Assembly: GCA_032716605.1 (NCBI GenBank) | Contig: CM064519.1 | Coordinates: forward strand, 28,847,943 to 28,911,942 | Source of the DNA: Paralithodes platypus | Lineage: Eukaryota; Arthropoda; Malacostraca; Decapoda; Lithodidae | Length of the DNA stretch: 64,000 bases | Reading direction: 5' to 3' | In this document: one piece after another, positions 1 to 11,389 of the stretch | Numbering within the stretch: position 1 is the stretch's first letter | How the letters are laid out: each line of letters begins with the position of its first letter | The notes under the pieces: generated by a model | Told to the model about the DNA's origin: nothing | Seen by the model: only the letters and a program-made list of their open reading frames with translations | The model's database searches: none | Translations under genes and position numbers: made by a program

Positions 1-125
1 CCTCCCCACACATGTGAACAATACTTGATACATGGGCGTACTGAGCCCCTATACAGAGCAAGAAGCTGTGCGGGGGTGAAGAACCTACAGAGACGGTTGA
101 GCACAACTAACTTCTGGGAAACTTA
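1..125 (-). mobile_element. Jockey-like LINE fragment (antisense)
   Basis: This stretch matches, with scattered substitutions, the + strand text at 43291-43415, inside the RT C-terminal region of the Jockey-like LINE at 42.8-44.7 kb. Read on the minus strand it would encode the segment containing the GFFSPAQLLALYRG-type motif. It is cut by the window edge and stops near 125, so it is a short relic. Family membership is seen directly by comparing the two copies. Confidence 0.8.
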
Positions 126-228
126 ATCTACACATGATTTAATTGATTGATGGTTTGATTGAATTTAGAGAGTAAGCAAATCTTCCAAGCTTAGATGTTA
201 ACCTTGATGCACTTCAATCGAATCCTGG

Positions 229-230
<2 letters not shown>

Positions 231-288
<58 letters not shown>

Positions 289-302
289 GTGTGTGTGTGC
301 GC
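231..302. repeat. (GT)n microsatellite
   Basis: About 36 GT dinucleotides with a few GC interruptions near the right end. It directly abuts the tRNA-like SINE head on its right. The VCVC-type reading frame across it is only a product of the repeat. Confidence 0.97.
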
Positions 303-372
303 GCTTCACCCTAGCCGGGAATCGAACCCACGATCTTAGGATTAATATCAAGGCATCTTGCCAACAATGTTA
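303..372 (-). mobile_element. tRNA-derived SINE head (uninterrupted copy)
   Basis: On the minus strand there is a tRNA-like segment with a B-box-like GGGTTCGATTCCCGGC and an upstream GTTGGCAAGATGCC. It aligns with the sequence on both sides of the MITE at 541-755, so it serves as an empty-site paralogue. It holds a single TTAA where the other copy has the MITE. The fold is incomplete, so a working tRNA is unlikely. Confidence 0.65.
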
Positions 373-499
373 TGACTATTACGTGTCCTTACAAAAACAG
401 AATTCGTCGATCTTAGAGCATCAAGGTTGACGTCTCAGCTTGAAAGCTTTGCTTTATCCCTAAATACAACAATTCAATCATTAAATTACTCTACAGTGG

Positions 500-795
500 G
501 CGCCATGAGGTAATAACGTGGTTGGTGAGATGCCAGTTTGTTAACCCCTTCTGTACCGCCACGTCCTTTTCACTTTATTTTGGCTACTATTAGACGATTT
601 TATTCATCTTAGGAAGGACGTCTACCCATTAAAAAGCTACAAACTACATCAATTAATCCTTTTAGCTACCATATATCCTTGCTAAGCTTAATAAAATCGT
701 CTAGATGTAGCTGAAATCAAATGCAAAAGACGTCACCGGTACAGCAAGGTGTTAATCATTAGATCTTGAATTCAATTCCCGGCTAAGGTGAATAA
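500..795 (+). mobile_element. tRNA-derived SINE head split by a MITE
   Basis: The left part (about 505-540) and right part (about 752-795) together match the SINE head at 303-372 in the opposite orientation. The join is interrupted exactly at TTAA by the 541-755 MITE. The right part keeps the box-B-like ATTCAATTCCCGGC. SINE copy first, MITE second is the simplest order. Confidence 0.65.
541..755. mobile_element. TTAA MITE, piggyBac-like termini, 215 bp
   Basis: It starts TTAACCCCTTCTGTACCG and ends CCGGTACAGCAAGGTGTTAA, an imperfect terminal inverted repeat. A second inverted pair lies inside (ATTAGACGATTTTATTC and its complement near AATAAAATCGTCTA). It is 215 bp, the same length as the copy at 38071-38285. 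There is no coding capacity. A TTAA target and CCC-type ends are known for piggyBac elements; assignment to that superfamily is inference. Confidence 0.85.
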
Positions 796-873
796 CATTT
801 GAGTGTATTCACTTCTATTTTATATATATTTATATTATAATCTGGGTTGTAAAGAAATGGAGGCTCCTTAAAT

Positions 874-1059
874 ATGGATCTTTGTTGGAGGGTCTATGTT
901 TTCCTTGGCCTGGTTTTCCCCTTCCTCGGGCCTGTAGGAGGTGAGGTAATGTGGGCCACTGTGACACTGGACCTTTATCGATTATCTGGGGCCATGTCAC
1001 CTCAACACCAGGGCAAATATAACCCTCGTCCTGGCTTAGGTGAAACTATTTTAACCTAA
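874..1059 (+). other. Unassigned 61-codon open frame
   Basis: A short open frame begins MDLCWRVYVFLGLVFPFLG, which looks like a hydrophobic signal-type N-terminus. The rest has no domain I recognise and the frame stops just before the 35-bp array. No splice or promoter context supports it. It is probably chance and is listed only because it is one of the few frames here outside a repeat. Confidence 0.12.
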
Positions 1060-1065
1060 CTCACT

Positions 1066-3276
1066 CCTAATGTAACCAAATAAATACGTAGGGGTTCACT
1101 TCTAATGTAACCAAATAAATACGTAGGGGTTCACTTCTAATGTAACCAAATAAATACGTATGGGTTCACTTATAATGTAACCAAATAAATACGTAGGGGT
1201 TCACTTCTAATGTAACCAAATAAATAAGTAGGGGTTCACTTCTAATGTAACCAAATAAATACGTAGGGGTTCACTTCTAATGTAACCAAATAAATACGTA
1301 GGGGTTCACTTCTAATGTAACCAAATACATACGTAGGGGTTCACTTCTAATGTAACCAAATAAATACGTAGGGGTTCACTTCTAATGTAACCAAATAAAT
1401 ACATAGGGGTTCACTTCTAATGTAACCAAATAAATACGTACCGGTAGGGGTTCACTTCTAATGTAACCAAATACATACGTAGGGGTTCACTTCTAATGTA
1501 ACCAAATAAATACGTAGGGGTTCACTTCTAATGTAACCAAATAAATACGTAGGGGTTCACTTCTAATGTAACCAAATAAATACGTAGGGGTTCACTTCTA
1601 ATGTAACCAAATAAATACGCAGGGGTTCACTTCTAATGTAACCAAATAAATACGCAGGGGTTCACTTCTAATGTAACCAAATAAATACGTAGGGGTTCAC
1701 TTCTAATGTAAACAAATAAATACGTAGGAGTTCACTTCTAATGTAACCAAATAAATACGTAGGGGTTCACTTCTAATGTAACCAAATAAATACGTAGGGG
1801 TTCACTTCTAATGAAACCAAATAAATACGTAGGGGTTCACTTCTAATGTAACCAAATAAATACGTAGGGGTTCACTTCTAATGTAACCAAATAAATACGT
1901 AGGGGTTCACTTCTAATGTAACCAAATAAATACGTAGGGGTTCACTTCTAATGTAACCAAATAAATACGCAGGGGTTCACTTCTAATGTAACCAAATAAA
2001 TACGTAGGGATTCACTTCTAATGTAACCAAATAAATACGTAGGGGTTCACTTCTAATGTAACCAAATAAATATGTAGGGGTTCACTTCTAATGTAACCAA
2101 ATAAATACGTAGGGGTTCACTTCTAATGTAACCAAATAAATACGTAGGGGTTCACTTATAATGTAACCAAATAAATACGTAGGGGTTCACTTATAATGTA
2201 ACCAAATAAATACGTAGGGGTTCACTTCTAATGTAACCAAATAAATGCGTAGGGGTTCACTTCTAATGTAACCAAATAAATACGTAGGGGTTCACTTCTA
2301 ATGTAACCAAATAAATACGTAGGGGTTCACTTCTAATGTAACCAAATAAATAAGTAGGGGTTCACTTCTAATGTAACCAAATAAATACGTACCGGTAGGG
2401 GTTCACTTCTAATGTAACCAAAAAAATACGTAGGGGTTCACTTCTAATGTAACCAAATAAATAAGTAGGGGTTCACTTCTAATGTAACCAAATAAATACG
2501 TAGGGGTTCACTTCTAATGTAACCAAATAAATACGTAGGGGTTCACTTCTAATGTAACCAAATAAATACGTAGGGGTTCACTTCTAATGTAACCAAATAA
2601 ATACGTAGGGGTTCACTTCTAATGTAACCAAATATATACGTAGGGGTTCACTTCTAATGTAACCAAATAAATAAGTAGGGGTTCACCTCTAATGTAACCA
2701 AATAAATACGTACCGGTAGGGGTTCACTTCTAATGTAACCAAATAAATACGTAGGGGTTCACTTCTAATGTAACCAAATAAATACGTAGGGGTTCACTTC
2801 TAATGTAACCAAATAAATGCGTAGGGGTTCACTTCTAATGTAACCAATAAATACGTAGGGGTTCACTTCTAATGTAACCAAATACATACGTAGGGGTTCA
2901 CTTCTAATTGTAACCAAATAAATACGTAGGGGTTCACTTCTAATGTAACCAAACAAATACGTAGGGGTTCACTTCTAATGTTACCAAATAAATACGTAGG
3001 TGTTCACTTCTAATGTAACCAAATAAATACGTAGGGGTTCACTTATAATGTAACCAAATAAATACGTAGGGGTTCACTTCTAATGTAACCAAATAAATAC
3101 GTAGGGGTTCACTTCTAATGTAACCAAATAAATACATAGGGGTTCACTTCTAATGTAACCAAATAAATACGTAGGGGTTCACTTCTAATGTAACCAATAA
3201 ATACGTAGGGGTTCATTTCTAATGTAACCAAATAAATACGTAGGGGTTCACTTCTAATGTAACCAAATAAATAAGT
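1066..3276. repeat. 35-bp minisatellite array, about 63 units
   Basis: A 35-bp unit (AAATAAATACGTAGGGG followed by TTCACTTCTAATGTAACC) is repeated head to tail for 2.2 kb with few substitutions. Three units carry a small insertion giving ACGTACCGGTAGGGG (about 1437, 2391, 2708). AAGTAGGGG variants occur near 1225, 2346, 2457 and 2669, and two 34-bp units (ACCAATAAATAC) near 2846 and 3193. As 35 is not a multiple of three there is no real open frame. Confidence 0.98.
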
Positions 3277-4320
3277 AAGGTCACAATTACTGGCTTACTT
3301 TTTCATTAGTAATCGTGACATTGTGTAATCCACCATAATAACTATATATATATCAAAACCCAAGCATTTCTCTCCTAACTTAAAGATTCCCGGTCCATGA
3401 TGATTAGAGCCACTTATTGGGGAAGATTGTAGGTACCAATCGAGTAGTGCAGTACCCACGGGAGGCCACAGAGGCATATACTAAGGAGTTGCTGGAACTC
3501 CTGTTTTATGTATCTGGCTTCCCCCACTGTTTATTTGTACCTCACCTACACAGACTAATCCAGCTAACTCTCACAAACACCTCTTCCTCCTCCTATTTAT
3601 TACTCTACACTTAATAAGCATATCACACTACTTTCCAACACACCTAAATTTCCTATAACGTTTTTTGATTCTGGTTCCCTACCACTCTTTCAACCTGGGG
3701 TGAGGCACTTGTTACAGGTAGCTTTGTCTTTCGTCTCCTTCGTTCACATAGCAAATTTAAATCCGATTACTTCTACTGTCAACACACTTCAAATTGTCCT
3801 AACCAACCTGAAAGTGACTTAAGCCAACTAACCGAACCTAACTTAATTTAACATAGTATAGCCTAGCCTACCATAACCTACATTATCGGTCAATGATAAT
3901 TAGTTATAAATTATAATCAATATCAATTATCATGTAAAATCAACACCGAGACAAATAAAGCCATTGTCTCAACTTAGCTAAAACCATCTTGACCTAACTA
4001 GCCCAACCTAACATATCCTAACCTAACATAGCATATTACCGTAACCGTTCATGAATAATTAGAGCTAATTACTCAAATCAGTATCAGTGTCGTATTTTCA
4101 CAGCCTAGCTTGCTCTATTCAATCCCTCAGCTAAAATAACCTAACCCATTCTATCCTAATGCAACTTACCCTCAGAAACTATTAAATGTTAACCCAACAC
4201 TAAGTCAATGCAGCCTCTCGTCTGAACACTATCTGGTCCGATGTCTCGTGGGTTATTATGTTGTTTTGTTTACATATTATTAAGAACTTTACTAGCTTTT
4301 TTGTTGTCCATTTTTAGACC
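3277..4320. other. AT-rich spacer with AACCT-like tracts
   Basis: No convincing gene. Between about 3820 and 4160 the sequence is dense in AACCTAAC/TAGCCTA words resembling degenerate arthropod (TTAGG)n telomeric DNA, but no run of perfect units exists. The 3417-3614 open frame has no recognisable domain. Confidence 0.5.
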
Positions 4321-4329
4321 AATGTATAA

Positions 4330-4595
4330 TAGTTTGTCCCTTAGGCTAACAAGAACGCCTTACCAGACTTTAAAAAAAAAAAACACAAAAAAAACAATCC
4401 GAACCCCTTACAAGCTAAATGTGTACATCTTTCTATAGCAAGATGTCCTGATTTCTTCTAAGTTACAGGCTGACTATCGCTCGCCCAGACAAAAATCGCC
4501 AACTAATGGAGTGAAACATCTTTAAATCTCCAATCTAATGAAGCGAAACGGGGGAGGCCCAAAAGAACTCCCTCGGACTTCAAATAGGGTTAAGC
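4330..4595 (+). mobile_element. Degenerate TTAAGGGG-family MITE
   Basis: A diverged member of the family seen at 15246-15614 and elsewhere. Shared landmarks in order are GTTTGTCCCTTAG, AAATGTGTACATCTTTCTATAG and the conserved CAGGCTGACTATCGCTCGCC. An A-rich run sits inside. The right end is near the GGGTTAA at about 4592 and the left end is unclear. Confidence 0.55.
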
Positions 4596-4599
4596 TAGG

Positions 4600-5280
4600 T
4601 GAAACTTTCTAACCCAGATTAATATAACCTTCCATATCCTAGACCTAGACTAACCAATCCAGATTAATAATGATAAGAGCTAATAATAATTTATATCACC
4701 ATCGCTCCATGTCAACCAAACCCACTCATCCTAACCTAGCTGATGGCCTACTAATATAAACATACTAAGCCAATGGAATAGTACCCAAGACATCCAAACT
4801 TAAAATACTCCACTTAACATAATATAACCGAGCTTAACTGATTCTTTTTCAACCTGTCTAAAAAAAAATAAACAAATAACCCTATTTTAATATAATTAAC
4901 ATGGTTCTCATTTGGGTCATCAGTGTTTATGCAGTTATTTAGAATCCTTAGCAGCATAGTGTTTTAGGTTTGCAGCTTAAGTTTGGCTGTGTATATTTGG
5001 TTAGGTTTAAATTTCTTTAGCTAAAGTACAGCACCTGTAATCTTAAATGTGTTTTTTGTTTATATATTTTACCTTATATTGATTTACATACTGTTGTGTG
5101 TGTGTGTGTTACTCAGTTACTTGTTCGTCAAGGGGAATCCACGCAATGCGAGCTAAGCTCATTATTATCGCGCCTCCTTAACTGGGAATGTATTGCGTGA
5201 AATGCATGTTAAGTGTTTTATGTACTGTTGGAATGGCTGTGGATGTGTGTAGTCTGTATTTTAGCCAATTGGCGACATCG
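4600..5280. other. AT-rich spacer
   Basis: No coding or structural signal except a short (GT)n near 5096-5118. The left half again has many CCTAACC-like words. Confidence 0.4.
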
Positions 5281-5284
5281 GAAA

Positions 5285-5586
5285 CGAAGGCTTAGGGTGG
5301 ATCTGTATGGTACCATTCTCACTATAGACGGTACCGTCTCGCCCGAAGGCTTAGGTAGCCATCAGCTTAGGTGAACCATATGATACCCATCTCGCCTTGT
5401 ACCATTTTTGCCAACCCCAGATGGGACGTCACAACGTCGTCCACTTATTCCAGGTACCTATTTACAGCTAGGTGAACTGAGGATAACACATGAAAGGAGA
5501 CAAGCCCAATTTGTCTCCGCCCGGCCGGGAATTGAACCCCTGACCCCTCGTGTGTGAGACGAGAGCTCTACCTACTAGGCTACGGG

Positions 5587-5590
<4 letters not shown>
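5285..5590 (-). mobile_element. tRNA-derived SINE with duplicated body
   Basis: On the minus strand the head reads as a tRNA-like unit: box A near TAGCCTAGTAGGTAGAG, a CTCACAC anticodon-loop-like segment, and box B GGGTTCAATTCCCGGC, closest in look to tRNA-Val(CAC). A central block follows containing (plus strand) AGGTACCTATTTACAGCTAG, shared with the SINE near 39640. The body then holds two related blocks, each with CGAAGGCTTAGG, about 65 bp apart. The (GT)n at 5586-5647 abuts the head side. Confidence 0.75.

Positions 5591-5647
<57 letters not shown>
5586..5647. repeat. (GT)n microsatellite
   Basis: About 30 perfect GT units beside the tRNA-like SINE head, the same arrangement as at 231-302. 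Confidence 0.97.
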
Positions 5648-5648
<1 letters not shown>

Positions 5649-6700
5649 AGTAGTATTTTTGAACGATATCTTACGCAACTAAATTAATCTAAACATAAAC
5701 AAATATTGTACTAGATACAGTATATGCTTACATGTTGAACCGCTGTCGTAATTGCACTGTAGATTAATAAATAACCCACGATCTACTTTTAAATAACTTT
5801 CCTTTATCAAAATTATGGATGCGTAAATACTGTACTATTATATATATATACCGGTATATATATATATATATATAGTACTGTACAAACACTTAACACAACA
5901 ATTGACGGTTATTGTTATATTATTGTGTTTATTATTATTATTGTTATTATTATAAATATTATTATTCATAACTATTGTGTTATGCTTACGATTAATAAAT
6001 AATTGGTTGGCGGATTAATAACAGTACTACTACCGCTACTGATATAATAATCTTGTAGTTTTGATGAAGATTAGTGGTATTTTTTAATGATAATTGACAT
6101 CCTTGTATTTATGATATTTATGTTATTAATCAAGCATTAATTGCATATGTAACAAATGTAATAATATACTCTATAATACGAACATATATAATACAAATGA
6201 AACAAATTGCTGACGAGAGTGAAAGTAATACAGAAAGGTCTGAGACAAACACCCAAGAGAGTCAGTTCCCCTCCTCCCCCCCCCCCACACACACACACTC
6301 TCTCTCCTATATTAAGACACAATTTCGACAATAGTTTTAGTGACCGACTTAGTAATTTGTTCAGCATTCCCTTATTATTGTTCCACTTATATTATTCTCT
6401 ACATTCCCCATTCTTCTTTCTACTCATTCTGGCTCAGCTACCATTCATCTTGTGTTGTCTTTCTTTTTTCATTATCGCCTTCACCTTTCCTCTCTTCCAT
6501 ATCCTGTCTCTATGTTCTACTTTTTCAGCGATCTTATTCCTTCAGCAATAATATCCAACTCTCTTTCATATTCTCGTGCTCTCTCCAATTGTCATATCCA
6601 TTTTCGTTTCTCACATCCCAGTCCATAAATTGTTTTCATTAATTTATATTCCCCCATTTTCCTTCCTCCATAATTATGTTCCCATAGAGCCCCTTAATAT
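5648..6700. other. AT-rich spacer, (AT)n and C/T-rich DNA
   Basis: Contains an (AT)n tract at about 5838-5876 interrupted by ACCGG, an ATT/TTA-rich stretch at 5910-6000, and a pyrimidine-rich region from 6265 on. The open frames at 6207-6642 follow the C/T bias and have no domain. Confidence 0.5.
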
Positions 6701-6709
6701 TTTTGTCAT

Positions 6710-6748
6710 GAGAAAGAGAAAGTAATGACTCATTACTTTCTCTTTCTC
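6710..6748. repeat. Perfect 39-bp palindrome, 1-nt loop
   Basis: Arm GAGAAAGAGAAAGTAATGA (6710-6728) is followed by C and then its exact reverse complement (6730-6748). The inverted repeat is perfect over 19 bp. Confidence 0.95.
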
Positions 6749-6759
6749 AGCTCTTCCAT

Positions 6760-7690
6760 ATCTTCATTATCATTGTCGTACTCTTTGGCAATGCCTCCCT
6801 TCCTCCTTACTCCTATTGTCCTCCAGGGGGTAAGGGGGCCTTCATCTTATGGTGGAGGAAAACAAGAATATGTCCCACTCATCCCACTGCGTGCCGTACA
6901 AGGCAACTAATAGGGGGGTGGCGGTAGACTTGTGGACCCATAGCCATTACTATACAATAGTATTGTTATTGGCACTGTCTTGGTATGGCACTGCCGAGGC
7001 TGAATGGGGCGCGGATAGGCTCCACATGGGGCTAGTCTTACCTTACCTATGTGTTGTTTGGCGCCACACCAGATCAGATCACAGTGTTTACATGGTGGGG
7101 CAGTGTTGTGGCAGGATTTTGGTGTTCTAAAGTCCAAGTTGCCTAATGTACAGTAGAGTTTTGGTATGGTATTGCCTTGTTGTAGCACTGTTGAGGCTGG
7201 TGTGGTTTGCAGATACTGCTGTTGCAAGTGCTGCAGTGAGACTTCGTTAAGTCTCGCTAAGGCACGGTTAGCACTCTGCCAACCTCAGCCACAGTGATGA
7301 CATGATATTATGGCGGGACTTTATTGTATTACATTCCAACTGTGGAATGTATGTAATGTGTGTATGTACTCCTATTGTCCATTTCTATGCTCTCGTATCT
7401 CTCCATTTCTCTTTCCTTCCCCCCATTCCAATTCTTCTCTTTCCCTGTCTTCGCTTTAGTTTAGTCTCTCCACTCCAATTCATTACTTCTTCTTTCCTTC
7501 TCTTCTCTCCCCTCCATTCCAATTCTTCTTCTATATATTTGTTCATTTTTCTTCATTCCCCTCTTTCCCATTATGTGCCTTCCCCTTGTTTCCCCTCTTG
7601 TCCCCTCATCCCCCTGGTGGAGGAAGGTAATTAAAGGTAGCGGCTTATCAATTATTCCGGAGGGTGGATTAAAACAACACGATAGAGCCA
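6760..7690. other. Unassigned spacer
   Basis: Contains short open frames on both strands (6849-7130 and 7302-7634 plus; 6907-7227 minus) without recognisable domains. The right half is C/T-rich. A small direct repeat (TTGGTATGGCACTGCCGAGG versus a diverged GTAGCACTGTTGAGGCTGG) lies near 6978-7200. Confidence 0.4.
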
Positions 7691-7694
7691 AGGG

Positions 7695-8840
7695 TCAGGC
7701 ATCGATCCCTTGTCTTGGAGTTACAAGGAGCTAGAAGGAATAGTTTGTATATCAAAGATCTTGCGGTCCATTCCAGGGAGAAACTCGAAGTGGAAGGAGA
7801 GAGTGTTTAGTGCACTACACTCCCTACAGAGTGTGAAAAATAATATCTACTCTCTTCTTGAACTGCTCTACTGAAGAACTGTTTACCTTATACAACCTCA
7901 TGATGGAAGTTTGTTTCAAGTAGAACAGATCTTATGTGAAAAAGTGTCCACAAATACTATTGCTGAACCTCTTCAAATTCAAACTTCCAGCCATTGTTGT
8001 GAGTTGTATTCATATTTAGGCTAAGCATTTTGCTATAATCCACATTGTCAAACCTATTAAGTATCTGAAAAACATCAATGAGCTGACCTTGTACTTTGCG
8101 TGCCTCCACCGACAATATATCAAAAGCTTTCAACAGGTCTTCATAGCTCAGTCTTCTAATCAATGGAAAATGCTTTGTAGCCTTAGCTTGTACTATTTCC
8201 AGTCACTCTATATCTTTCCTGAGAGCTGGACACCAGAATTAAACAGCATACTCCAGGAGAGGCCGCATCAGAGCGTTGTAGAATGTAAGTACTGTTTCCT
8301 TATATCTATGCTTGAATTACCTCTTACTATAGCCCAATAATTTATGAGATTTTTTCTCTAATTCAATGCACTGCTTGTAAACTTTGGGTCACAGCTAATC
8401 AGAACACCCAGATCCTTTTCCAAGTCAGTCACTTTCCAATTACGAATAGCTTGACTTGGGTTTTGCTTGGCCGATATGCATCACCTTGCACTTTTCGTTT
8501 AGTGGCATCTGCCATATCTCAGGCCATTCATCCAGTCTGTTAAGATCCATCCGGTGTTCTTCAACCTCTTTAGGGTCAAATTCAGTCCAAGCTTGATGTC
8601 ATCTGCAAATTTGGAGATCACACTCAACAGACCAATATCGATGTAACTGATATATATGATAAATATAAGTGGGGCAAGAACAAATCCCTGTGGAACTCCA
8701 CTAAAAGAAACACCAGTGGTTAGTACCCGTTGCTGTCTATCTGTTAGCCAACTTTCTATCCAATTAGTGACCTCTGTATTGATACCTAGTGCACTCACTT
8801 TTGACATTAGCCTGCAATGAGGCATTTTGTGGCTCTACTT
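7695..8840 (-). mobile_element. CR1-like LINE fragment (family A), broken RT
   Basis: A 5'-truncated non-LTR retrotransposon on the minus strand. The frame at 8825-8499 holds RT blocks: SGVPQGFVLAPLIFIIYI, then KFADDIKLG with the catalytic FADD. Downstream pieces (8163-7957) give RRLSYEDLLKAFDILSVE, typical of the region after the RT thumb in CR1-type proteins. Stops and frame changes between the pieces make it a pseudogene. The same family occurs on the plus strand at 18272-19115 and, more diverged, at 36590-37290. Its tail (GGAATTACAAGG-like) differs from the CR1 LINE at 52.9-57.1 kb, so it is a separate family of the same clade. Confidence 0.85.
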
Positions 8841-8867
8841 CTGTCATACCGGTACTCGGAATTTTAT

Positions 8868-8869
<2 letters not shown>

Positions 8870-8925
<56 letters not shown>

Positions 8926-8941
8926 GAGAGAGAGAGAGAGA
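8870..8941. repeat. (GA)n microsatellite
   Basis: About 35 GA units with one AAATGA interruption. It adjoins the 5'-truncated end of the CR1-like fragment. Confidence 0.97.
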
Positions 8942-9060
8942 AATGGAGGGACAGGAAAGAATAGAAATATAGTATAGAGATGTGAATGAAGAAAGGAGGG
9001 GGAGGGAAAGAATATTAATAGAGAGGGAATAATAGGTATAGAATATATATGTAAAGAGAG

Positions 9061-9219
<159 letters not shown>

Positions 9220-9717
9220 GTAAAAAGAAAAAACGCATAATAGGGATTAAATACTTTGTAGGAGAAAAGAGACTGAAATACACAAGAAGAAAACAAAGTA
9301 CTTAACAGGGAGAAAGATACTTGATTAGGAAAATGGGACACGTCAGCGAAAGGAAAACATAGGCGGGAGATAACAGACGATGAAGACAAGAGAATAAAGA
9401 GGGAAAGTTGAGAAATAGGAATAAATAATAGGGAAAGGGGATGATGCCTGGGCAAGATAATGACACATAGAAGACAAAGGAAGTATAACAAGCAAAGGGA
9501 ACCATTAAACGGAAAGTGAGATTAGGATAGAGAAAATTGTGACATTGGGTTGGAAAGAAAACAAAATAAGGGAAATGGTATGATGAGTAGAGTTCAACTT
9601 GGGATTGAGTGAAAAGTTAATGAAAGTGTCGTCAGAGAGTGTACTGTTTAACTTCTACTGATATCGATCTAGATACTATGCTAAGGAGTTTATTCAAAGA
9701 CAAACTATTAGATGTGT
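9220..9717. other. Purine-rich spacer
   Basis: A/G-rich on the plus strand. No gene, RNA or repeat structure is evident. Confidence 0.4.
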
Positions 9718-9991
9718 GCAATTGATTATAGTGCACCGTAGGCAATTGATTATAGTGCACCGTAGGTAATTGATTATAGTGCACCGTAGGTAATTGATTA
9801 TAGTGCACCGTAGGTAATTGATTATAGTGCACCGTAGGTAATTGATTATAGTGCACCGTAGGCAATTGATTATAGTGCACCGTAGGTAATTGATTATAGT
9901 GCACCGTAGGTAATTGATTATAGTGCACCGTAGGTAATTGATTATAGTGCACCGTAGGCAATTGATTATAGTGCACCGTAGGTAATTGATA
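9718..9991. repeat. 24-bp minisatellite, about 11.4 units
   Basis: The unit is GCAATTGATTATAG plus TGCACCGTAG; the second base alternates C/T between units. Because 24 is a multiple of three, the minus strand stays open as repeated HYNQLPTV, which is not evidence of a protein. Confidence 0.97.
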
Positions 9992-11389
9992 TATGCAAGA
10001 TGAAGAAAACTACAATACAATACACAGGATGGAGCCTAAATGTATCCTAATAGTCTAACACATAATTATGTAAACAAAATTCCATTCAAAGCTGTCAAAC
10101 TTCCTACCAACACCATAGTCACCAGCATTCCTCCACTACCACCACCACCAGCATCCCCCAGACACCTTAAATGATCCTCACCACTCCGCCTCTCCCCGGG
10201 CCAGATCAGCTGAATGAAGTCATCTGTGAAATGTTTGTTGTCCCTCCCCCCCACCCTCCTCTCCTCTTTCTGCTTACCCTACCCATTATATTGGATCTTC
10301 TCTCTGTATTTGTCTCCCTCTTCCTTTCATCCTTTGGACCTTTAAAGCCAAGCTCTGCAGTGTTTGGGATATACATTTTTCTCTTGTCTTTAGCATTTAT
10401 TACGGATTCAAATGGGTGCGTAGTTATTATTGCTTATGACTGTACAGTACATCAATTTATTCGGTGACTACCGATACTTATTTTCATTCAAATATATTTA
10501 TTTTATCTTGATCTTCGTTATATCCAATTTGCTTTACATCATCTCACCTAAACTGGACTCAGTGAGTACAGTATATACTGTATATATTATTTCCATATGA
10601 TTTTTTCTTTCGAAAACATTATATCGGATATACCCTTTTTCATTTGTAACCAATTGTTTTGCGTATTTGCATTTGTAAAATATATCCTGGTTTATTCCAG
10701 TAGACATACTTCGCTTCTGAGTTTGTCCAGAGTAAAAAAAAATAAAAAATAAAAAAAATAAAATAAAAAAATAATAAGATCTTGGTCCTTTCAGTAAGTC
10801 AGAAGATTGTTTTATTTAAGTTTCTTGATTAATTACTGCTCTCTTTGTAGGTAGTATCTACATATCCATGTCCATTTATTTTTTGACCTTGCATCACTTG
10901 TTATACAACATTTATATCTCAATAGCTAACGATTCTAAATTTGTTTGTATTTTTCCAAGTTCTGTTTAGTACACGGATACACGAATATTACACTACATAC
11001 TGTTTTGTTTCAGGCAATTTATAGACGATGGGGATTATATTCATTGTTTCCAAAAATAAGCTACAGGGTACAGGTATTTGTTGTCAATTCAGACTCCGCA
11101 ATATATAATACGATAATTTTTTTTACCAGCATTTGCTTAGAAGGGCCCAACAAGACTAGTTAACTACAAGTATGGTTCTTGTACTAAGGATATTTCTATA
11201 TATATCAATAAATAAAGATTACGATGCCTAACCCACTAATACTCTATTTTCGCATTCTCTTTCATTTCAACCAATTAACATGATAAATATAAATCATACT
11301 TTCTCTAGCGATATCAATTAATTTATATCTATCTTTCTATTTACTCAGGCCCATTCCCAATTTGTTCTATATATTTTATTTTTTTATTT
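9992..11389. other. Unassigned AT-rich spacer
   Basis: No recognisable gene. Holds an A-rich run at 10734-10775, pyrimidine-rich DNA at 10240-10340, and small open frames (10171-10467, 10945-11163) without domains. Confidence 0.4.

Noticed and set aside
1066..3276. CRISPR array
   Set aside because: Units are contiguous with no unique spacers, and the sequence context is eukaryotic.
3820..4160. Interstitial telomere
   Set aside because: Only scattered AACCT-like words, no run of perfect TTAGG units; the same is true at 38630-38880.
5520..5590. Functional tRNA-Val gene
   Set aside because: Mismatched acceptor stem and a SINE body directly attached; box sequences are retained as in tRNA-derived SINEs.
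9632..10020. HYNQLPTV octapeptide repeat protein on the minus strand
   Set aside because: The 24-bp period is divisible by three so frames stay open automatically; it is a minisatellite.
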